DNA of 36,741 nucleotides from a virus. Made by a program: the position numbers and the translations under genes. The DNA is taken from IMG/VR virus record IMGVR_UViG_3300035181_000718, positions 1 through 36,741 of that record, one strand, 5' to 3'. Shown one piece after another: positions 30,725 to 36,741 of this stretch. The notes beneath the pieces were generated by a model. The model was given only the letters and a program-made list of their open reading frames with translations, did not search any database and was not told the DNA's origin. Every line of letters starts with the position of its first letter. The stretch's first letter is position 1.

Positions 30725-31486
30725 ATGGCTACACTGAGCAAACGATATAAGAAATACGCAGTCGGTGGATTCACTGATGCTGAAATGGCAACAGGAATTG
30801 GCCAGGCCGGTTCACTGGTTGGTAGTTTAACTGACTCACTGGGACCTGCTGATCAATACGGCAAACGTACCATGGGAGCCAATCTCGTGAGTAGTGTAGG
30901 TAAGGGTGCGGCCATGGGAGCTAACTTCGGCCCACTCGGTGCTGGCATTGGCGCTGGAGCAGGATTGATTGCAGGCTTTCTATCTAATAAGTCTCAGGCA
31001 GAACAGGCTTCCAGATTGAAAAATGAAGAACAGAGACGTAATACTCTTCTCAATCAACAGCAGGCGTCAGCACGCATTGCCACTGATCCTACATTGGTAC
31101 GTGGTAACACTGCTACCCTAATGAACGGTTACTATGCAGCAGGCGGACCACTCAATGTATCCAATCAACAAACTGAAGGAGGTACTGCCACTCCACTCAA
31201 TTCACAGGCAGCAGAATTCAATGGACCACCGCATGAGCAAGGAGGAATACAGATACCAGGCATGGGCGCTGAAGTGGAGGGCAATGAGACTACTAACGGA
31301 AGTTATGTATTCTCCGACCGTCTCGGATTTGCTGCACTACATAAGCCGATAGCAAAAGCTATTGGTAAGATTGAACACAAGCCATTGAGTCCTGAAAGAG
31401 TAAACAGTCTGAAACTGCTGAAGGAGAAAGAGAATCAATTGAAACTATCCCAGGAGTACACCAAGCACATGCTGGGTTTAAATTAA
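30725..31486 (+). CDS. glycine-rich internal virion (cargo) protein
   Basis: 253 aa. A KYAVGG segment near the N-terminus, then a glycine-zipper-like hydrophobic stretch (GAAMGANFGPLGAGIGAGAGLIAGFL, about residues 60-85) able to insert in a membrane, then a helix. The block HEQGGIQIPGMGAEVEGNETTNGSYVFSDRLGF (about 173-205) is shared by many Bacteroidota phage virion proteins. crAss-like capsids carry cargo proteins ejected with the DNA, which suits this position. A YYAAGG motif recurs in the middle. Confidence 0.65.
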   Translation: MATLSKRYKKYAVGGFTDAEMATGIGQAGSLVGSLTDSLGPADQYGKRTMGANLVSSVGKGAAMGANFGPLGAGIGAGAGLIAGFLSNKSQAEQASRLKNEEQRRNTLLNQQQASARIATDPTLVRGNTATLMNGYYAAGGPLNVSNQQTEGGTATPLNSQAAEFNGPPHEQGGIQIPGMGAEVEGNETTNGSYVFSDRLGFAALHKPIAKAIGKIEHKPLSPERVNSLKLLKEKENQLKLSQEYTKHMLGLN

Positions 31487-31492
31487 TATACT

Positions 31493-32611
31493 ATGAGACG
31501 TAAAGTATTCAAAAATGGAGGAGATCCCGAAGATCCATACGATCCAGCTTACAATTGGGGAGCCAACCACTCCTCCAAAAGAGTATCCATGGCTGATCCA
31601 CAAATGTTATCCTACGATAAGACTCCTGCTGTTGGGAAACAGGTGAGTGCGTTCAATGCTCCAGGCCGTACTGCGGGATTTGATTCTCCGGGTACAATGC
31701 GCAGGAGTAATGTATTCTCTAAGTTCGGGGACATCGTGCCGTATGTATCCAATTTGGCTAACTCATTCCGTCATCCTCCTTTGCCTCAGGCACCCGGTAT
31801 GGTAGGTGCAGTATCTGCATCTCATGTATCTGCTGATGGACAGTTAGTGGAAGCTGACAGATCTGTACGTGGAATGAACGGAGCTGCTGACAGAAATCTG
31901 GATGAGAATACAGCTGCTGCAGTAAAGGGAAGCAATATGGCTCAAGGTATCCGAGCTAAGAATAGCGTGTATGAATCCGTGAACAATACCAACGTGGGAA
32001 TTGATAATCAGAACCGTCAATTGAATGCTGGCATTGAAATGCAGAACATGGGAGTAATGAATCAGTGGAAGAACAATCTCACTGAAGCACAGGTAGTCGA
32101 TCAACGAGAACAGAGTGCTAATCTCTCCAATGCAGCCGACAAGTATGTTGGCCAACAGCAGTTCAGGGATGCACAGCAGCTCGACCGTGATAAGTGGGAA
32201 GCTTACAAACCAATGTGGAAAAATAGTGGTGTATCTGACAGAGCCTATGGCGCTGATAGTGGGTATGCTGCTTATCTCAAAGACAATGATCCCGAGAGAT
32301 ACAAGGCAATGTATGGTCAGTTTGCAGCAGGTGGGTTGATTACTGAGCCTGATCCGGGACATCCTCCTATTCCTCCTGTACGTTTACGTCGTCCTATAGG
32401 ATACGCTGGAATTCAGACAGAGAAAGGTGAAAACCTCAATCCTACATCCGACCAGTGGATCATCAACATGGCCAGCTACATGCGTAACAACAATCCGAAC
32501 AGTAATATCTACCGTGATAAATTCTCTCACCATAGCGTGGAAATGCCAAAGACACTTCCACCAGTGGCAGCTTATGGTGGAAACATAGGAAGAAGAAAAG
32601 TTAAATGCTAA
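31493..32611 (+). CDS. internal virion protein candidate (372 aa)
   Basis: 372 aa, rich in Asn, Gln and Ala, low in hydrophobic core, predicted largely helical or disordered. A QFAAGG motif near residue 280 and AYGGN at the end echo motifs of the preceding protein. A proline-rich GHPPIPPVRLRRP stretch lies near residue 300. No catalytic motif. By location and composition a cargo protein of the capsid. The gene sits 6 bp after its neighbour with a tactATG leader. Confidence 0.55.
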   Translation: MRRKVFKNGGDPEDPYDPAYNWGANHSSKRVSMADPQMLSYDKTPAVGKQVSAFNAPGRTAGFDSPGTMRRSNVFSKFGDIVPYVSNLANSFRHPPLPQAPGMVGAVSASHVSADGQLVEADRSVRGMNGAADRNLDENTAAAVKGSNMAQGIRAKNSVYESVNNTNVGIDNQNRQLNAGIEMQNMGVMNQWKNNLTEAQVVDQREQSANLSNAADKYVGQQQFRDAQQLDRDKWEAYKPMWKNSGVSDRAYGADSGYAAYLKDNDPERYKAMYGQFAAGGLITEPDPGHPPIPPVRLRRPIGYAGIQTEKGENLNPTSDQWIINMASYMRNNNPNSNIYRDKFSHHSVEMPKTLPPVAAYGGNIGRRKVKC

Positions 32612-32614
32612 ACA

Positions 32615-34777
32615 ATGGGACTTTACGACGGATATAGATTAGCTAACAGCAACCGAGTACCAGAGTACCAGGGATCTGCTGTGCCAGAGATGGTGGCAGT
32701 AAGTGCTCAACTACAGAAGCAATATGATACTGCTCAAGACAGGCAGGATTATGCAAATCAGTATCTGAGCAATCTGACTACCCCATTTCAACAGGATCAG
32801 CAGGCATTGCAGGGATTGAGAGATAAGTTCTCTACGAAACTCTCTACACTGGCCAAGCGGCCCGACCTGGAGAATGCTGTGAGAGAGTCTACCATGCTTG
32901 CTCAACAGTTGCCACAGGAGTATGCTCCATTTGCACAGTCTGCAAAGGATCTCGTAGACCGTAAAGAAGAATTGAAGAAAGCTACTGAGAAAAACCCAAC
33001 TGATGCCGGCTACCTCACTCCAGCATCAGCGGATCAGATACTGCAACGGGATATTCATCAGTACAGAGGTGTACAGATTGATCCACAGACTGGTAAGTAT
33101 ACTGGAAGATTCCAGGGAAGAGACTATACCAAAGATATTGACCTATCCAAGAAAGTAGATACCTGGTTGGAACATGCTAAGCCTGTTGTCAATGGACGTC
33201 AGGTAGAATACCTCAATGGGCAATGGATAGACAGTGCCAGCCGCAAAACTACTACAATGCCTGCAGATCGTGTACAGGCTATCATCAATGAAGGACTATC
33301 CAATGACCCTGAGGCTCAGTCATGGTTACATCAGCAGCGTGATCTGGGAACATACAATATTAATTATAGTAGACTCAATCCTGATGAAGTAGTAGGAATG
33401 AAAGCCGGAGATCAGGGTAAAGATAGTGTACCTGTCACCCTATCTGAGGCGCTGCACAGTAGACTCGCTCAGGGAGAGGACCTCACTACTGCTATAAAGA
33501 GTATCAAGGGAGATAAGATTGTGAGTCAGTTGCTTAGTAATGCACATGCTTATGGCCGTGATAAGTACACTCAGCACGATGTGGAGACAGGACAAGGTAT
33601 CCAGGCCAATCCATTTACACTGAAGGATATGGACAATCAGTCTATACCAATCCAGTCAACTATTATCCAACCTCTCAATGGTTCTCAATACAGCAACCCG
33701 GCTTCAATTGAATCTGGAATTGCTATTCATGATAAGGCCAACAAAGATGCATACACTGCTCTGCTTGACTGGCAGAATACGACTAAAGCTAAACCAAATG
33801 GCAACATCTATGATCCTGGAACCAAGTGGTTCGATGCCAGTGGCAAGGAAGTTACTTCTATGGCTCAGAAGTTCATAGATACCCAAAAGCAGGCTTCCAA
33901 GTCTTCTCAGGAACTGAGTGATCTGAAAGAGAGATTGCAGAAGCAAGCCGGTTATAAGATTGATCCTTCATTGAAAGAGAAAGCTGACAAGGCTTACCAG
34001 GAATACTATCAGGATGCAATCAATGATCCTAAGAATCTCCTTAGCCGTGAAGATGCTGCCAAGAGAGGTCAGAGTGCTTATGATGCTGTTGTACAGGATA
34101 CCCCAGGCTATGCCCGTTACAAACAATTGCTGAATGATAATACCAAGAACACTTCAGCTGTCATTGGACTGACTACGTTCAAGAATACCAAGCTGAACAC
34201 AGCTATCAATGATAACTTCAATAACTTATCTGTGAATCTGGATAGTAAAGGATTGAAGTACGGGGCACAGGGATTGACCTGGGCCAGTGGCGACAAGTCT
34301 GGTGCGCCACTTGCAGCAGACGATTATAAGAAAATTGCCGGTGCTTCCAAGTTCGCTGGTATTGGTATTGATACGGATGGCCAGTACAAGATGTTCTTCA
34401 AAGTAGGAACAGGTAAGACTGATGCTAAAGGTAATACAGTTGGTGAAGATGTACTGGTGAAGATGCCGGCATACAGTGGCGCTGCACAGAATCTGATCAA
34501 AGAGGGGCAAATCACTCCTGCACGTCAATTCCTTACACAGTCTATCTCTGCTGTGAACAATGCACCAGGAGGAGTACTTGATTTACCTGTAGGGGATAAC
34601 CTGTCTGTAAAGATCAGACGTATCACACCATCAGATAAATCAACTTTCAATGCACACGATGGAGCTGAGTATACAATCACTTACCCAGGAAAAAATGGCA
34701 CCTCAAAAGAAGTGGCTGCATCCTCTGTAGATGAGCTTGCAAACAGTATTATAGAAACATTTCAAAACCATAAGTAA
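32615..34777 (+). CDS. large internal virion protein (720 aa)
   Basis: 720 aa, glutamine- and lysine-rich, mainly helical in the first ~140 residues (QLQKQYDTAQDRQDYANQYLS...). A mixed middle and a long helical hairpin around 430-520 follow (KASKSSQELSDLKERLQKQ). The C-terminus looks beta (YTITYPGKNGTSKEVAASS). I recall similar proteins (N-terminal YRxxxxxRVPEYxGSxVPE) in the cargo region of crAss-like genomes. No enzyme motif is visible. It ends by TAATG overlap with the giant gene downstream. Confidence 0.6.
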   Translation: MGLYDGYRLANSNRVPEYQGSAVPEMVAVSAQLQKQYDTAQDRQDYANQYLSNLTTPFQQDQQALQGLRDKFSTKLSTLAKRPDLENAVRESTMLAQQLPQEYAPFAQSAKDLVDRKEELKKATEKNPTDAGYLTPASADQILQRDIHQYRGVQIDPQTGKYTGRFQGRDYTKDIDLSKKVDTWLEHAKPVVNGRQVEYLNGQWIDSASRKTTTMPADRVQAIINEGLSNDPEAQSWLHQQRDLGTYNINYSRLNPDEVVGMKAGDQGKDSVPVTLSEALHSRLAQGEDLTTAIKSIKGDKIVSQLLSNAHAYGRDKYTQHDVETGQGIQANPFTLKDMDNQSIPIQSTIIQPLNGSQYSNPASIESGIAIHDKANKDAYTALLDWQNTTKAKPNGNIYDPGTKWFDASGKEVTSMAQKFIDTQKQASKSSQELSDLKERLQKQAGYKIDPSLKEKADKAYQEYYQDAINDPKNLLSREDAAKRGQSAYDAVVQDTPGYARYKQLLNDNTKNTSAVIGLTTFKNTKLNTAINDNFNNLSVNLDSKGLKYGAQGLTWASGDKSGAPLAADDYKKIAGASKFAGIGIDTDGQYKMFFKVGTGKTDAKGNTVGEDVLVKMPAYSGAAQNLIKEGQITPARQFLTQSISAVNNAPGGVLDLPVGDNLSVKIRRITPSDKSTFNAHDGAEYTITYPGKNGTSKEVAASSVDELANSIIETFQNHK

Positions 34778-36741
34778 TGCCTGGATTTGACCTTGACAAA
34801 ATAGCTGATCCCGGCAAACCACCGGCATCTAAATCTTCAAAACCTTCTACTTCAGGAGGTTTTGATCTTAATAAAATATCCAACACTCCTACTGCTGGCA
34901 ATTCGCCTGCTGTTGGGAATGTAACAGGAGAAGACTTTGGCGACTTCTCATTTCAGCCCAAAACGAATGCGGACAACTATATGTTGCGTGCACAGAACCA
35001 GAAGTGGTACGCACAAGCCGGAGACTCCATTGTCAATGCTGCAACCAACTCTGTGCTTGGTATTGGTGAAGTGTTTGCCACTGGACTTGATCCTAAAGTA
35101 TGGGCAGGTGTTACTGGCAATGATGACAGTGATTACACCAATGCACTGACTAAGAAACTACAGTCTTTTCGTGATCCGCTTCCTGTATACCATGAGCACC
35201 CTGATGATAACTGGGACTGGAAAGATCCAGCCTGGTGGTTTGATACGGTGATTAAGTCTACTGCCGAATGGATGATACCATTTGCTGCTGAGGAGAAGGC
35301 GTTCGGTACTGTCTTCAAGACATTAGCTGAAGCAGCAGGAGAAGGATTGAAGGCTGGAAGTATAGCCAGTAAAGTGGTACGTTCTACTATTCCACAAGTT
35401 GCAGCTGCTGCTACACAGTCCTTCTCTGAAGGAGCACAGTCCGGAGCTCAGATATTTCAGGAAGTATACAACACTCAATATAAGAAGCTCATCGCCCAGG
35501 GAATGAATCCTGATGAAGCCCGTACCACTGCAGGTCATACAGCATCTGAAGCCGGTGCTACTACCATCCGTACCAACGTCGCTCTCAACACGATGCTGCA
35601 GTTCGGTGAGTTGGCCCCCATGTTTCATGAACCAGCAGATGAAGTTAAAGCCTGGCTACGTACTGAAGGTAAACAAGCTGTAGGTGAAACCCGTACAGCC
35701 TGGAAAGAAAGGCTTACTGCGGCTACGATGGATAATCCGGAATTAAAACGAGCATTGATGCCGCGTCATGGATGGAGCTCTATGCCAATGGAAGCTATTA
35801 AAGGTGGCTTTGAGGAAATCAACACCCAGTATGCTGAGCACAAAGGACGTCGTGAGGGCAATGGGGATCTGAAAGACTCGCTGACAGATCTGGAGAATTA
35901 CCTGGGAGATGTAAGTGACAGCGAAGGTGCATTAAACTTTGCACTGGGTGCATTTGGTGATGTGGGTATGGCCGTTCTGCTGGATCATAGTCCACGTATG
36001 GTGGCCCATTACGATGAGAACAATAATCCTGTTTACAAGACTGATAAAGAAGGCAACAAGATACAAACCGGCACTGACGCCAATGGTGAACCTGTTTACA
36101 AAGTACAGAAGAACCTGGTAATGGGTAAGAAGGTAAATGAGATGGGAGTCAGGTCCTATTTCGCCAATGTCAAGGATGCTATCATTGCCGACATTGACAG
36201 ACTGGACGCTAAGCATGAAGAACTCAAACAGGCATACAGTAAGAACGATGAAGCTGCTATAGAGAGAACCAAGAATGAACTCTTCGGTTTCAACACACTG
36301 TCTCCCATCGCCATGGGCCAGGGAGAGAACTTCCAGGAGACTTACCGACAAATAGCTGCTCTGGATAATACCCACAGCTTAGGTGAACAATTACAACCTC
36401 AACTCGATGCTCTTACACAGCAGATGGAACAACTTCAACCCCAGATAGAAGCTGATCCGGAAGCTAAGGCTCAGTATGATCAACTGGTGAAACAACATCA
36501 GGATCTTACCTTACAACAGGCGTCTCTGAAAGATCAGACTGCTGCCACTCAGGCTGGATTTGCCAAGGATAAGAATGACCATGAGTACAAGGAAAGAGCC
36601 CTGTCTGCTGTAGGGAACCTGAAGGCGCTGCAGAAGATGCATGAGGAAATCTCTAATAAGTTCCATGGCCAGGTAGAACCTGATCTGATTGATCACATCT
36701 TCATGCGTAAGGCCGGACTCTTTCTACATCAAAAAGCCATT
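34777..36741 (+). CDS. giant virion protein, N-terminal part (runs off window)
   Basis: First 655 residues of an open frame that continues beyond 36741. Two GFDL-x-KI units open the protein (residues about 3-8 and 28-33), followed by a WDWKDPAWWFDTVIKS segment, an amphipathic/hydrophobic region (EWMIPFAAEEKAFGTVFKTL ... about 165-225), and later long coiled coils (ALTQQMEQLQPQIEAD). Position after cargo genes matches the giant proteins of crAss-like phages, some of which contain a virion RNA polymerase; that part is not in view. Probably ejected into the cell with the genome. Confidence 0.6.
   Translation, partial: MPGFDLDKIADPGKPPASKSSKPSTSGGFDLNKISNTPTAGNSPAVGNVTGEDFGDFSFQPKTNADNYMLRAQNQKWYAQAGDSIVNAATNSVLGIGEVFATGLDPKVWAGVTGNDDSDYTNALTKKLQSFRDPLPVYHEHPDDNWDWKDPAWWFDTVIKSTAEWMIPFAAEEKAFGTVFKTLAEAAGEGLKAGSIASKVVRSTIPQVAAAATQSFSEGAQSGAQIFQEVYNTQYKKLIAQGMNPDEARTTAGHTASEAGATTIRTNVALNTMLQFGELAPMFHEPADEVKAWLRTEGKQAVGETRTAWKERLTAATMDNPELKRALMPRHGWSSMPMEAIKGGFEEINTQYAEHKGRREGNGDLKDSLTDLENYLGDVSDSEGALNFALGAFGDVGMAVLLDHSPRMVAHYDENNNPVYKTDKEGNKIQTGTDANGEPVYKVQKNLVMGKKVNEMGVRSYFANVKDAIIADIDRLDAKHEELKQAYSKNDEAAIERTKNELFGFNTLSPIAMGQGENFQETYRQIAALDNTHSLGEQLQPQLDALTQQMEQLQPQIEADPEAKAQYDQLVKQHQDLTLQQASLKDQTAATQAGFAKDKNDHEYKERALSAVGNLKALQKMHEEISNKFHGQVEPDLIDHIFMRKAGLFLHQKAI

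Overview
The window reads as part of a tailed phage genome of the crAss-like (Crassvirales) type infecting a Bacteroidota host. The evidence is a TerL, portal, scaffold-like protein, major capsid protein, ring/adaptor and muzzle gene order, preceded by a PD-(D/E)XK nuclease and an IHF/HU-like protein. The major capsid, portal and muzzle sequences also carry features I recognise from crAss-like families. The host assignment rests on a DUF5977 module, a GCTNP...DDGSC surface motif and cadherin-like repeats in the tail proteins, and on A/T-rich start leaders with no Shine-Dalgarno sequence. All assignments come from reading the sequence; no database was searched. The standard genetic code fits: TAA dominates, TGA is used, and a few genes end in genuine TAG stops.

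Left arm (1-8018) is mostly on the minus strand. It holds an Imm-5-like protein with a huge alanine repeat (16-561), a ~930-bp non-coding, hairpin-rich stretch (562-1496), and a compact chain of small, often overlapping genes (1497-5085). Among these are a DUF6011-type zinc protein, a zinc-finger protein, a coiled-coil protein and three tandem paralogues, one of them frameshifted. A regulatory-looking gap (5086-5655) and one more small gene follow. In the middle sits a plus-strand RepL-like replication initiator (6225-6710), followed by iteron-like repeats (6720-6955), a cluster of a CTGCTGTRTA motif (7121-7456), and a candidate single-stranded-DNA-binding protein gene on the minus strand (7461-8018).

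The strand switch (8019-8697) contains a possible promoter and a leader RNA with a GNRA-capped hairpin. From 8698 onward everything is on the plus strand. First come small genes (coiled-coil protein, candidate Acb2/Tad1-like nucleotide sponge, DUF1508-like miniprotein), then the packaging set (nuclease, IHF-like, two small proteins, TerL), then the head (portal, scaffold-like, major capsid). The connector/ring proteins follow, and then a muzzle that appears to be split in two, with cadherin-like, cysteine-rich and DUF5977 modules inserted between its halves. Last come glycine-rich internal virion (cargo) proteins and the first 655 residues of a giant virion protein that leaves the window.

Strong intrinsic terminators follow the major capsid gene and the 326-aa structural gene. 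This suggests that transcription is tuned so that these two proteins are made in excess. Most other late genes are joined by TAATG or ATGA stop-start overlaps, consistent with translational coupling.
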